Assembly: GCF_007786475.1 (NCBI RefSeq)
Contig: NZ_VNJJ01000026.1
Coordinates: 1 to 32,922 of the forward strand
Origin: Cohnella terricola
GTDB taxonomy: Bacteria; Bacillota; Bacilli; Paenibacillales; Paenibacillaceae
Direction of reading: 5' to 3'
DNA: 32,922 nt
Both the position numbers and the translations under genes were made by a program. Shown here piece by piece: positions 1-8,092 of the stretch. The notes beneath the pieces are model-generated. The model worked only from the letters and a program-made list of their open reading frames with translations. It had not been told where the DNA came from and searched no databases. How positions within the stretch are numbered: the first letter of the stretch is position 1; each line of letters begins with the position of its first letter.

Positions 1-112
1 GAGATTTCCCAATTCGTAAGACCCCTGGAAGAACACCAGGTTGATAGGCTCGGGGTGGAAGCGCGGTAACGTGTGGAGCTGACGAGTACTAATCGGTCGA
101 GGGCTTATCCTA
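1..112 (+). rRNA. 23S ribosomal RNA, 3' end (partial)
   Basis: The first ~112 bases match the conserved 3' end of bacterial 23S rRNA: the GTAAGACCCCT segment, AGGTTGATAGGCTCGGGGTGGAAGC-like text, then GTGGAGCTGACGAGTACTAATCGG and the closing GGGCTTATCC. The gene starts before the window. The mature 3' end is placed by comparison with memory of Bacillus 23S and may be off by a few bases. guaB downstream agrees with the rrn-guaB neighbourhood known from Bacillus. Confidence 0.93.
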
Positions 113-206
113 ACAGGTTGGCCCAGTAAGACAATGATACTTCACCTTTCTTTCGCTCCACACTTTTGTTTCGTATCCGGTTTTCAAGGCATAAGCCGAA
201 TATAGA

Positions 207-240
207 ACACTCTCCGACCCGGAGGGTGTTTTTGTTGTTT
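207..240 (+). terminator. Rho-independent terminator of the rRNA operon
   Basis: ACACTCTCC (207-215) pairs with GGAGGGTGT (221-229) with one G-U pair, and a T-rich tail follows (230-240). It lies about 95 bases after the 23S end, and no 5S sequence is recognisable in between. Confidence 0.85.
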
Positions 241-243
241 TCA

Positions 244-432
244 ATTAGTTGCATTTTCTGCAAGTATTTACGCCGTTCTCGCGTGACCAAAGCACATTAG
301 TTGCATTTTCTACACTTAAATCGCCCCATTTTGCTCCGTATCCACTAAACCACCCGTATTAGCTGCACGAAATACAACTAATTCCCATCAGACCGCCCAA
401 CCGCTCGAAATAGTTGTACGAAATACAACTAA
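244..432. repeat. Long direct repeat, copy 1, with four palindromes
   Basis: This block recurs at 473-663 with roughly 88% identity by eye (offset 229). It contains four copies of a 21-nt palindromic motif at 246-266, 298-318, 360-380 and 411-431. The best copy (411-431) has perfect 8-bp arms TAGTTGTA / TACAACTA around a CGAAA loop. The first two copies carry the motif in one orientation (loop ATTTTC-like), the last two in the other (loop CGAAA). No coding sequence is evident. Confidence 0.8.
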
Positions 433-472
433 CTATGAATCACGCCATACGCTGCCCCTCTGCGCATCCGCG

Positions 473-663
473 ATTAGTTGTATTTTCTGCAAGTAATTAC
501 ACTGATCTCGCGTGGTCAAAGCACATTAGTTGCATTTTCTACACTTAAATCGGCCCCATTTTGCTCCGTATCCACTAAACCACCCGAGTTAGCTATACAA
601 AATACAACTAATTCCCCTCCGACTGCCCAACCAGCCTAATTAGTTGTACGAAATACAACTAAT
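473..663. repeat. Long direct repeat, copy 2, with four palindromes
   Basis: This is the second copy of the 244-432 block, with the same order of four palindromic motifs at 475-495, 527-547, 590-610 and 641-661. The last is identical to 411-431. Copies differ by scattered substitutions and one extra base, so the duplication is not very recent. The 241-749 interval otherwise shows no gene; 433-472 is a unique spacer. Confidence 0.8.
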
Positions 664-770
664 GAGCGCAAATGCAATTTCCTCCTGAGCTCCCATAAAC
701 TCAAACGCTGAGCATTCCCTCCAGATGCAAACAATACCGTTACTCTGGTTTGGGGAGGCGTCATACGGCA

Positions 771-2000
771 ATGAAGCAACGCGACAAGAGACGATTACAC
801 AAGCTGATCATAGCATTATTAGCATTATCCTACGCCATCACCGGATGCATGGCCGATACTCCGAATGCGAATAAAGACATGCGTAGACTGGAGCAGGGCC
901 TTCGGAAGACATTTAATCAACCAAGCAACCCGGTCAAGCTTGAAGCAAGAACGAAAGGCCATGCGGAAGATTCGCGACCCGTATCTCTATTGGCGGCGAC
1001 TAAGCCCGTAAGGGCGATCTACGTTTCCTCCCATGTGGCGAACAGCAGTCGAATGAGCGGACTAATCGAATTGGTTAACAAGACGGAACTAAATGCGATG
1101 GTTCTTGACTTCAATAGCGGAATCGCGCTCACGATTCCCGAACGGCAGGGAGGTAAGAATAAAGCTGCAATGCGCCCAGTGCTTTCCAACAGGAAAGCTG
1201 CGAGACAGTACCGGGAAGTCATCCGCAATCTGAAGCGACGGGATATTTACTTGATTGCGCGAATCGTAACGTTCAAGAACCCGGAGCTTGCGAACGCAGC
1301 ACCGTCGTGGGCGATCAGGAAGAAGAACGGAACGTTATGGAAAGATCGCAACGGGACGCCTTGGATCGATCCTTACAGCCAAGAAAGCTGGGAGTATCCG
1401 CTGGCGCTTGCCGAGCTAGCCGCTCGGCTCGGATTCGACGAAGTGCAATACGATTACGTCAGATTTCCGGAAAATGCTAAGAAGATCGACCGGGAGGTCC
1501 AATACGCCAATCCGGAAGGCTGGACGAAAGAAGAGGCAATCCGTCGGTTTCTTCACCGGGCCAACCATAGGGCTCATCAAAATGGAATACGAGTATCGGC
1601 CGACGTCTTCGGGATGGTCGGTTCATCGAACGACGATATGGGTATAGGACAAAAGTGGGGCAAGATCGCGAAAGAGGTGGACGTTATCTCGCCGATGATT
1701 TATCCTTCCCACTACTCGAAAGGAATGTGGGGCATTCGTCATCCCGATCTAACCCCCGGCCCAATCGTAAAGCATGCTTTGCAAGATGCCATAAAGCGAA
1801 ATCGAAGACTCAATGAGCAAGGCGTGTCGACCGCGAAGATCCGGCCATGGCTGCAAGGATTTACGGCCGGCTGGATCGACCCCCATCAGAAATACGGGGA
1901 AGCGCAAATCCGGGAACAGATCGTTGCCGCGCGCCATGCAGGACTCCGCTCATATATGCTATGGAATTCGTCGAGCAGGTACCCAATAATCACAACCTAG
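771..2000 (+). CDS. Lipoprotein with putative glycoside hydrolase domain (DUF4015 type)
   Basis: A predicted 409-residue exported lipoprotein. The start is taken as ATG 771, because GGGGAGG (752-758) sits 12 bases upstream; the longer TTG start at 750 would overlap that site. The N-terminus has basic residues, a hydrophobic stretch and a lipobox ending AITGC (Cys ~26), so it is probably anchored to the outer face of the membrane. From about residue 85 the sequence resembles the DUF4015 putative glycoside hydrolase family (a TIM-barrel-like fold). It has VRAIYVSS at the domain start, a KRRDIYLIARIVTFKN strand, and the hallmark GFDEVQYDYVRFPE, then DVFGM and DVISPMIYPSHY. Family members are thought to act on polysaccharides, but substrate and activity are not established. 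It stands alone between the repeats and guaB. Confidence 0.8.
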   Translation: MKQRDKRRLHKLIIALLALSYAITGCMADTPNANKDMRRLEQGLRKTFNQPSNPVKLEARTKGHAEDSRPVSLLAATKPVRAIYVSSHVANSSRMSGLIELVNKTELNAMVLDFNSGIALTIPERQGGKNKAAMRPVLSNRKAARQYREVIRNLKRRDIYLIARIVTFKNPELANAAPSWAIRKKNGTLWKDRNGTPWIDPYSQESWEYPLALAELAARLGFDEVQYDYVRFPENAKKIDREVQYANPEGWTKEEAIRRFLHRANHRAHQNGIRVSADVFGMVGSSNDDMGIGQKWGKIAKEVDVISPMIYPSHYSKGMWGIRHPDLTPGPIVKHALQDAIKRNRRLNEQGVSTAKIRPWLQGFTAGWIDPHQKYGEAQIREQIVAARHAGLRSYMLWNSSSRYPIITT

Positions 2001-2061
2001 AGGCAGGAGAAATAGGTTGAAGAATGCTGATATGGTGCGGTTTTCCACGACTCGAATGTGC

Positions 2062-2090
2062 TTGACAGCCTATGGCGCCTCTGCTAAGAT
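2062..2090 (+). promoter_or_regulatory. Sigma-A promoter of guaB
   Basis: TTGACA (2062-2067), a 17-bp spacer, then TAAGAT (2085-2090) preceded by TGC (extended -10). This is a near-consensus vegetative promoter. Transcription would start near 2097, giving a leader of about 55 nt. No purine riboswitch is visible in it. Confidence 0.8.
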
Positions 2091-2150
2091 TGACGATAAT
2101 TAATCGGAGACATTAACCGGATAAGTACCGGCATGAGGGGGTAATTCGCA

Positions 2151-3608
2151 GTGTGGCAGAACAAATTCGCCAAAGAAGGTCTTACATTTGATGACGTGCT
2201 GCTCGTTCCAAGGAAATCTTCCATACTTCCAAGGGACGTCAACGTATCAACTGTTCTGAGTCCTTCGGTAAAGCTCAATATTCCGTTGATCAGCGCGGGG
2301 ATGGACACAGTCACGGAATCGGCTTTGGCGATCGCGATCGCACGTGCAGGCGGCATCGGCGTCATTCATAAGAACATGTCCGTCGCGCAGCAAGCGGAAG
2401 AGGTCGACCGGGTGAAACGCTCGGAGAGCGGGGTTATCACAAATCCTTTTTCCTTGACGCCTGAGCATCATGTATACGATGCAGAAGAACTGATGGGCAA
2501 ATACCGGATCTCCGGAGTACCAATCGTAGATAACGAAGGCAAGCTGGTGGGTATTCTCACCAATCGGGATTTGCGCTTCGTACACGATTATTCGATCAAG
2601 ATCAACGATGTCATGACGAGAGATAATCTCGTCACTGCTCCGGTAGGCACGACCCTGCAGCAGGCTGAAGGCATTCTGCAGCGCCACAAGATCGAGAAGC
2701 TGCCTCTCGTCGACGAGACGAATACGCTCAAGGGTCTGATTACGATCAAAGATATCGAGAAAGCGATCCAGTTCCCTAACGCGGCGAAGGATCAGCACGG
2801 ACGACTGTTGGTTGGCGCCGCGGTCGGCGTATCCAAGGATACGTTCGAGCGCGTGGAGGCGCTGGTGCATTCCGGAGTTGACATGCTCGTCGTCGACTCG
2901 GCGCACGGTCACCACATCGATATCGCTACAATGGTCCGCAAGATCCGGGAGAAGTATCCGGATTTGACGATCGTAGCGGGCAACGTCGCTACGGGAGAAG
3001 GCACGCGCGATCTGATCGAAGCTGGTGCTTCCGTGATTAAAGTCGGTATGGGTCCCGGCTCGATCTGTACGACGCGGATTATTTCGGGCATGGGCGTACC
3101 GCAAATCACAGCCATCTACGACTGCGCGACCGTAGCGCGTGAGTATAACGTTCCGATCATTGCGGACGGCGGCATTAAATATTCCGGGGAAATCGCCAAA
3201 GCGATTGCCGCTGGCGCGAGCTGCGTCATGCTGGGAAGCTTGTTCGCGGGCACGGAAGAGAGTCCGGGAGAATTCGAGATTTACCAAGGTCGCCGATACA
3301 AGTCTTATCGCGGAATGGGCTCTATCGGAGCGATGAAGGAAGGCAGCAAGGACCGTTACTTCCAGGAGAACGAGAGCAAGCTCGTACCGGAAGGGATCGA
3401 GGGCCGCGTTTCTTACAAAGGCCCGCTGAAGGATGTCATCCATCAGCTGATCGGCGGCTTGCGCTCGGGCATGGGCTACTGCGGAACGGCTACGATCGAG
3501 GAATTGAAGAACGATACGCAATTCATTCGGATTTCCGGTGCCGGCCTTCGGGAGAGCCATGCGCATGACGTTCAAATCACGAAAGAAGCGCCTAACTACT
3601 CCATGTAA
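2151..3608 (+). CDS. guaB: Inosine-5'-monophosphate dehydrogenase
   Basis: A 485-residue cytoplasmic enzyme that oxidises IMP to XMP with NAD+, the committed step to GMP. The start is GTG 2151, preceded by GAGGGGG (2135-2141) nine bases away. Residues 1-90 and 205-485 form the catalytic barrel, and about 95-205 hold a tandem CBS pair (for example ISGVPIVDNEGKLVGILTNRD). The catalytic loop GPGSICTTR places the nucleophile at Cys306, and the family motif GGIKYSGEIAKAIAAGA follows. The length equals that of Bacillus GuaB. It has its own strong promoter and its own terminator, so it is probably monocistronic. Its position between an rRNA operon and dacA matches B. subtilis. Confidence 0.98.
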   Translation: MWQNKFAKEGLTFDDVLLVPRKSSILPRDVNVSTVLSPSVKLNIPLISAGMDTVTESALAIAIARAGGIGVIHKNMSVAQQAEEVDRVKRSESGVITNPFSLTPEHHVYDAEELMGKYRISGVPIVDNEGKLVGILTNRDLRFVHDYSIKINDVMTRDNLVTAPVGTTLQQAEGILQRHKIEKLPLVDETNTLKGLITIKDIEKAIQFPNAAKDQHGRLLVGAAVGVSKDTFERVEALVHSGVDMLVVDSAHGHHIDIATMVRKIREKYPDLTIVAGNVATGEGTRDLIEAGASVIKVGMGPGSICTTRIISGMGVPQITAIYDCATVAREYNVPIIADGGIKYSGEIAKAIAAGASCVMLGSLFAGTEESPGEFEIYQGRRYKSYRGMGSIGAMKEGSKDRYFQENESKLVPEGIEGRVSYKGPLKDVIHQLIGGLRSGMGYCGTATIEELKNDTQFIRISGAGLRESHAHDVQITKEAPNYSM

Positions 3609-3629
3609 TTATTGGATGCACAAACCTGA

Positions 3630-3670
3630 AGCCGAAGGCGGAATTATTCCGCCCTTCGGCTTTTTCCTTT
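3630..3670 (+). terminator. Terminator of guaB
   Basis: AGCCGAAGGCGG (3630-3641) pairs with CCGCCCTTCGGCT (one bulged C) around AATTATT, followed by TTTTTCCTTT. It is 20 bases after the guaB stop codon. Confidence 0.9.
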
Positions 3671-3680
3671 GTTAAGCCTA

Positions 3681-3689
3681 TGTTACAAT
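3681..3689 (+). promoter_or_regulatory. Possible extended -10 promoter of dacA
   Basis: TGT followed by TACAAT (3684-3689) reads as an extended -10 element. The -35 position 17 bp upstream falls in the T-run of the guaB terminator and is poor. It lies 39 bases before the dacA start. Confidence 0.5.
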
Positions 3690-3727
3690 AGGAAAGGTAT
3701 TTTATTATCGAAAAAGGGGAGAATGCG

Positions 3728-5068
3728 TTGAATCGCCATCATCTATTGTCATTTCCGAAAGCATTCCTGTCGAAGCGGTTCGTCGCCGCTGTCGTTGTTG
3801 TCCACCTCTTGTTTCTGTTCGGTCTGTCTTCTATAGCATCGGCTGCGGATGAAGTTCCAGGAGCTCCCCAATTGGAAGCCAAATCTGCGATCTTAATGGA
3901 TGCATCAACCGGACAGATCCTATATCAATACAATGCGGACGATCCTAACCCTCCCGCGAGCATGTCGAAAATGATGACGGAGTATCTGGTCTCCATGGCC
4001 ATCAAACAAGGCAAGCTGTCATGGGACGATAAAGTCACGGTCGGCGAGAACGCGGCGAAACAGATCGGCAGCCGAATTCTCTTGGCTCAAGGAGATCAAC
4101 ATACGATTAAGGAGTTATACATTGCGATGGCCGTCTATTCGGCTAACGATGCAACGGTCCAGCTTGCCGAGGAAGTAGCGGGTTCCGAAGAGGCGTTCGT
4201 CAAGATGATGAACGAAACGGCGGCCGAGCTCGGCATGACGAAATCCCGGTTCATTAACGCAACGGGTCTTGATCGCGCGGATATGCCGGAGAAATACCGG
4301 CCGACATCTATCGACGGCGAGACCATGATGTCCGCGAAAGATTCGGCTATTCTTGCATACCATATCTTAAAGGACGACCCGGAATTTCTTGAAATGTCGA
4401 AGATTCAAGAATATAAGTTTCGTCCCCGCGACAAGACGCCGATGAAGAACTGGAACTGGATGCTAGGCTCCAATAAAAATAACCCTACGCTTCGCAAATT
4501 CGCCTATGAAGGCGTAGACGGATTGAAAACTGGACATACCAGTAAAGCTGGCAACTGCTTTACCGGAACCGCGCTGCGCGACGGAACCCGCCTAATCGCG
4601 GTTGTCATGGGTGTACCCGGCGGGCTGAATGACGGCAAACGTTTCTTGGAGACGGCCAAGCTGTTCGATTACGGCTTTAAGAGCTTCGAGAAGAAAACCA
4701 TCATCGAGGCTAAAGCCCCAGTGGCTGAACACGAGACGCTGAAAGTCAAGAAGGGTAAAGCGACGAAGGTTCCGGTCGTTACGGCTACGGATCTGACAAT
4801 CCTTATCCCGAAAGGCGGAACCGTTGAGACAGTCGTTCAGGAAGTAAAGAGCATCCAGGATCCGCTTGTGGCGCCGATTCAACAAGGCGACAAAGTCGGA
4901 ACGGTTACTTATAAATACAAGGATCCGTCCACGTTAGAAGATAAGACGGTCACGATTGATCTGATTGCTTCTGAAGAAGTCAACAAGGCAAGCTGGTGGA
5001 GATTGATGTTCCGCGCCATCGGCAACTTCTTCTCCGGACTGTTCCAAGGGATTGTAGATCTTTTCTAA
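3728..5068 (+). CDS. dacA: D-alanyl-D-alanine carboxypeptidase (PBP5-type, S11 family)
   Basis: A 446-residue exported penicillin-binding protein that removes the terminal D-Ala from peptidoglycan pentapeptides and so limits crosslinking. The TTG start at 3728 is supported by AGGGGAG (3715-3721) six bases upstream. A signal peptide spans about residues 1-40 (hydrophobic VAAVVVVHLLFLFGL, cleavage near ASAA). The three active-site motifs are present: SMSK (Ser78-Lys81), SAN (138-140) and KTG (267-269). Residues ~335-430 form the C-terminal beta-rich PBP5 domain. The extreme C-terminus (WWRLMFRAIGNFFSGLFQGI) is an amphipathic helix that would anchor the protein to the outer membrane face. The gene order guaB-dacA-pdxS matches B. 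subtilis. Confidence 0.97.
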   Translation: MNRHHLLSFPKAFLSKRFVAAVVVVHLLFLFGLSSIASAADEVPGAPQLEAKSAILMDASTGQILYQYNADDPNPPASMSKMMTEYLVSMAIKQGKLSWDDKVTVGENAAKQIGSRILLAQGDQHTIKELYIAMAVYSANDATVQLAEEVAGSEEAFVKMMNETAAELGMTKSRFINATGLDRADMPEKYRPTSIDGETMMSAKDSAILAYHILKDDPEFLEMSKIQEYKFRPRDKTPMKNWNWMLGSNKNNPTLRKFAYEGVDGLKTGHTSKAGNCFTGTALRDGTRLIAVVMGVPGGLNDGKRFLETAKLFDYGFKSFEKKTIIEAKAPVAEHETLKVKKGKATKVPVVTATDLTILIPKGGTVETVVQEVKSIQDPLVAPIQQGDKVGTVTYKYKDPSTLEDKTVTIDLIASEEVNKASWWRLMFRAIGNFFSGLFQGIVDLF

Positions 5069-5135
5069 AACAATCAGAAGTTATATGTTTTGTACATCCA
5101 TATTACCTATCTGATTGCTCGATACAAACGTGTGC

Positions 5136-5154
5136 CGCCGTCCCAAGGACGGCG
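5136..5154 (+). terminator. GC-rich hairpin between dacA and pdxS
   Basis: CGCCGTCC (5136-5143) and GGACGGCG (5147-5154) form a perfect 8-bp stem with a CAA loop. A short TTTTA run begins six bases after the stem. It may end dacA transcription, but the missing immediate U-tract makes this uncertain. Confidence 0.4.
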
Positions 5155-5185
5155 AAGCCGTTTTACTTGATCCCGACTTATATGG

Positions 5186-5214
5186 TTGTGTATTGCACCT
5201 ACTTCATGTAAAAT
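5186..5214 (+). promoter_or_regulatory. Possible promoter of the pdxST-serS genes
   Basis: TTGTGT (5186-5191), 17-bp spacer, TAAAAT (5209-5214), 32 bases before the pdxS start. Both hexamers match sigma-A moderately. No PdxR-type operator could be identified by eye. Confidence 0.45.
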
Positions 5215-5246
5215 TTATGTTTAGAATCTTCGGGAGGCATGAAACC

Positions 5247-6128
5247 ATGGAAACAGGTACTTCGAGAGTAAAACGCGGCATGGCCGAAATGCAAAAAGGC
5301 GGCGTCATCATGGACGTTATGAGCGCCGAGCAAGCTAAAATCGCGGAAGCCGCCGGCGCTACCGCCGTTATGGCTTTGGAAAGAGTCCCTTCGGATATTC
5401 GGGCAGCAGGCGGTGTCGCCCGTATGGCGAACCCAGAGCTCGTCGAGCAAGTCATGAAAGTCGTCAGCATCCCGGTCATGGCGAAAGCGCGGATCGGTCA
5501 TTATGTAGAAGCTAAGGTGTTGGAATCCCTCGGCGTCGATTACATCGACGAGAGCGAAGTTCTGACTCCGGCGGACGAAGTTTTCCATATCGATAAATCC
5601 ACGTTTACCATTCCGTTCGTATGCGGAGCGAAGGACTTGGGCGAAGCGCTGCGCCGGATTCAAGAAGGCGCGTCGATGCTTCGTACGAAAGGTGAACCGG
5701 GAACGGGCAACATCGTCGAAGCCGTTCGCCATATGCGGATTATTACCGGTCAAGTTCGCCGCATCCAGAACCTGTCCAAAGACGAACTGTACAATGAAGC
5801 TAAAGTTCTTGGCGTAAACTACGATCTGCTGTTGGGCGTGCACACGTCTGGACGCTTGCCGGTCGTGAACTTCGCAGCCGGCGGCGTCGCGACTCCGTCC
5901 GACGCGGCACTGATGATGCACCTTGGCGCTGATGGCGTATTCGTCGGTTCCGGTATTTTCAAATCCGACAGCCCCGAGAAATTCGCCCGCGCCATCGTCG
6001 AAGCGACGACTCATTATGAGGATTACGCTTTGATCGCGCGCGTTTCCAAAGATTTGGGCGAGCCGATGAGAGGAATCGATATTTCCAAGCTGCATGCTTC
6101 CGATCGGATGCAAGATCGCGGTCTGTAA
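5247..6128 (+). CDS. pdxS: Pyridoxal 5'-phosphate synthase, lyase subunit
   Basis: A 293-residue (beta/alpha)8 enzyme that condenses ribose 5-phosphate, glyceraldehyde 3-phosphate and PdxT-supplied ammonia into pyridoxal 5'-phosphate. The start is ATG 5247, preceded by GGGAGG (5232-5237). The reading frame stays open upstream to 5115, but that extension has no homologous character. The N-terminus METGTSRVKRGMAEMQKGGV is the classic PdxS start. Lys80 in MAKARIGH and Lys148 in LRTKGEPGTG are the expected Schiff-base and transfer lysines. The phosphate-binding GGVATPSDAALMM and ADGVFVGSGIFKS segments follow. It forms a twelve-subunit core decorated by PdxT, which is encoded 98 bases downstream. 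Confidence 0.97.
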   Translation: METGTSRVKRGMAEMQKGGVIMDVMSAEQAKIAEAAGATAVMALERVPSDIRAAGGVARMANPELVEQVMKVVSIPVMAKARIGHYVEAKVLESLGVDYIDESEVLTPADEVFHIDKSTFTIPFVCGAKDLGEALRRIQEGASMLRTKGEPGTGNIVEAVRHMRIITGQVRRIQNLSKDELYNEAKVLGVNYDLLLGVHTSGRLPVVNFAAGGVATPSDAALMMHLGADGVFVGSGIFKSDSPEKFARAIVEATTHYEDYALIARVSKDLGEPMRGIDISKLHASDRMQDRGL

Positions 6129-6138
6129 GATCACTTCA

Positions 6139-6196
6139 TCGAGCGGCTTCCATACGGCACGTTATCGTGCCGCAGGGGGCCGCTCGAGATTTTATT
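6139..6196 (+). promoter_or_regulatory. Nested hairpin in the pdxS-pdxT gap
   Basis: An outer stem pairs TCGAGCGGC (6139-6147) with GCCGCTCGA (6179-6187). Inside it, CGGCACG (6155-6161) pairs with CGTGCCG (6166-6172) around TTAT. AGATTTTATT follows. It could be a leaky terminator or an RNA-stability element that sets the PdxS:PdxT ratio. The structure is seen; the function is inferred. Confidence 0.55.
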
Positions 6197-6226
6197 ACTT
6201 CGCGTACGGAAGAAGGAAGAGGCCAT

Positions 6227-6802
6227 ATGAACATCGGAGTATTGGCGTTGCAGGGCGCAGTCGCTGAACATATACGCAGCATTGAACTGGCCGGCGGCAC
6301 AGGCGTTGCCGTCAAGAAGGTCGAGCAATTGTCCGAGATTGACGGGTTGATCATCCCAGGCGGCGAGAGCACGACGATCGGCAAGCTCATGCGCAAATAC
6401 GGTTTTATCGAAGCTATCCGCGAGTATGCTGCTCAGGGTAATCCCGTATTCGGGACATGCGCGGGAATGATCGTGCTGGCCGAAAGGCTGGAAGGCAATG
6501 AAGAGCCTCATCTCGGCTTGATGAATATGACCGTGGCACGCAACGCGTTCGGACGCCAGCGGGAAAGTTTTGAGACGGATCTCGACGTGAAGGGAATCGA
6601 CACTCCTCTGCGTGCGGTGTTCATTCGCGCTCCGCTTATTAAAGAGGTCGGAGAAGGAGTCGAAGTGTTGTCTATCTATAACGGGGAGATCGTAACGGCG
6701 AAGCAGGGGAATTTGCTGGCTTCCTCCTATCACCCCGAATTAACCGATGACTACAGACTCCATGAACTGTTCATCCGTATGGCCAAGGAAAGGGGACAAT
6801 AA
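6227..6802 (+). CDS. pdxT: Pyridoxal 5'-phosphate synthase, glutaminase subunit
   Basis: A 191-residue class I glutamine amidotransferase subunit that hydrolyses glutamine and channels ammonia to PdxS. The start is ATG 6227, where MNIGVLALQGAVAEH begins as in known PdxT proteins, with AGAAGGAAGAGG just upstream; the open frame before it (from 6167) runs through the hairpin and is discarded. The catalytic triad is visible: Cys78 in FGTCAGM, and His169 and Glu171 in SSYHPEL. The GGEST oxyanion-loop motif is at about 45-49. The length is typical. It ends three bases before serS and is probably cotranscribed with pdxS and serS. Confidence 0.97.
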   Translation: MNIGVLALQGAVAEHIRSIELAGGTGVAVKKVEQLSEIDGLIIPGGESTTIGKLMRKYGFIEAIREYAAQGNPVFGTCAGMIVLAERLEGNEEPHLGLMNMTVARNAFGRQRESFETDLDVKGIDTPLRAVFIRAPLIKEVGEGVEVLSIYNGEIVTAKQGNLLASSYHPELTDDYRLHELFIRMAKERGQ

Positions 6803-6805
6803 TCC

Positions 6806-8092
6806 ATGTTGGACGTGAAGCTGCTTCGCAACGACTATGACAAAGTCGCGCAAGCCCTCAAGAACCGCAACGCTTCGTTGGATCTGATCGCGGACTTTCC
6901 GCAATTGGACGTGAGCCGCCGGGAGAAGCTGACAGAAAGCGAAGAGCTCAAAAATCGCCGCAACACCGTATCCCAAGAAGTCGCCAAGTTGAAAAAAAAT
7001 CGCGAGAATGCCGACGATCTGATCGCCGAGATGCGTAACGTCGGCGACCGGATCAAGCTTCTCGACGAAGAGGTTCGGGAGATCGAAGAGCAGATGGACA
7101 AGCTACTGCTGTCGATTCCTAACGTGCCTCACGAGAGCGTGCCAGTGGGCGCTTCCGAAGGGGACAATGTAGAGATTCGCGTGGTCGGGGAACCGACTCG
7201 ATTCGAATACGAACCGAAGCCGCACTGGGAGATCGGAACGGAGCTTGGCATATTAGATTTCGAAGCCGCGGCCAAGGTGACGGGCTCTCGATTTGTTTTC
7301 GCCAAAGGATTAGGCGCACGTCTTGAACGGGCTCTCATCAACTTCATGATGGATCTCCATGCGGATCAACACGGCTACGAAGAGATTCTGCCGCCATACA
7401 TCGTCAATCGCGATAGCTTGGTCGGTACGTCCCAGCTTCCAAAGTTCGAGGAAGATCTGTTCAAAATCGAAGGAACGGACTATTTCCTCATTCCGACGGC
7501 CGAAGTTCCGGTCACGAACTTCCACCGCGAGGAAATCCTGTCGACGGATGACTTGCCGAAAGCGTTCGTCGCGTTCAGCGGGTGCTTCCGTTCGGAAGCC
7601 GGCGCTTCGGGCCGGGATACGCGGGGCTTGATTCGCCAGCATCAATTCAACAAAGTGGAGCTTGTACAGTTAGTAGCGCCAGACAAGTCTTACGAGGTGT
7701 TGGAACAGCTGACCGGTCACGCGGAAAAAGTTCTTCAATTGCTTGGACTGCCATATCGGGTGCTTGCCCTTTGTACGGGAGACATGGGCTTTGGCTCGGC
7801 GAAGACGTACGACCTCGAGGTTTGGCTTCCGAGTGCGAACACGTATCGCGAGATCTCTTCCTGTACGAACTTCGAGGATTTCCAAGCGCGCAGAGCTGGC
7901 ATTCGCTATCGTCCGGAGAACGGCGCCAAGCCGGAATTCGTGCATACCCTTAACGGGTCGGGCCTTGCTCTCGGTCGTACGGTTGCGGCGATTATAGAGA
8001 ATTACCAACAGCCGGACGGTACGATTAAAGTACCGGAAGCGCTGAAGCCGTATATGGGCGGATTGGATGTTATCGGGCCGCGCAGGGGTTGA
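6806..8092 (+). CDS. serS: Seryl-tRNA synthetase
   Basis: A 428-residue class II aminoacyl-tRNA synthetase that charges tRNA-Ser with serine. ATG 6806 begins MLDVKLLRNDYDKV, the usual N-terminus, with AAGGAAAGGGG upstream inside the pdxT end. Residues ~28-105 form the long antiparallel coiled coil that clasps the tRNA-Ser variable arm (many E, K and R in heptads). The catalytic domain carries motif 2 (FRSEAGASGRDTRGLIRQHQF, about 258-278) and motif 3 (GSGLALGRTVAAIIENYQ, about 383-400). No T-box leader is visible, so it probably depends on the pdx promoter. One of its substrate tRNAs is encoded 75 bases downstream, and that tRNA's promoter overlaps the serS stop codon. Confidence 0.98.
   Translation: MLDVKLLRNDYDKVAQALKNRNASLDLIADFPQLDVSRREKLTESEELKNRRNTVSQEVAKLKKNRENADDLIAEMRNVGDRIKLLDEEVREIEEQMDKLLLSIPNVPHESVPVGASEGDNVEIRVVGEPTRFEYEPKPHWEIGTELGILDFEAAAKVTGSRFVFAKGLGARLERALINFMMDLHADQHGYEEILPPYIVNRDSLVGTSQLPKFEEDLFKIEGTDYFLIPTAEVPVTNFHREEILSTDDLPKAFVAFSGCFRSEAGASGRDTRGLIRQHQFNKVELVQLVAPDKSYEVLEQLTGHAEKVLQLLGLPYRVLALCTGDMGFGSAKTYDLEVWLPSANTYREISSCTNFEDFQARRAGIRYRPENGAKPEFVHTLNGSGLALGRTVAAIIENYQQPDGTIKVPEALKPYMGGLDVIGPRRG

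Noticed and set aside
2097..2150. Purine riboswitch upstream of guaB
   Set aside because: The leader is only about 55 nt and lacks the paired loops of the aptamer.
2247..3575. 442-residue minus-strand open frame inside guaB
   Set aside because: It mirrors the guaB coding frame, has no family features and no ribosome binding site; a codon-usage shadow.
5115..5246. N-terminal extension of PdxS
   Set aside because: The known PdxS N-terminus starts at 5247 with its own GGGAGG site; the extension runs through the promoter and hairpin.
5199..6134. 311-residue minus-strand open frame over pdxS
   Set aside because: Shadow of pdxS with no recognisable domain.
7359..8008. Several 60-120-residue open frames within serS on both strands
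   Set aside because: Out-of-frame shadows of a clear serS gene.
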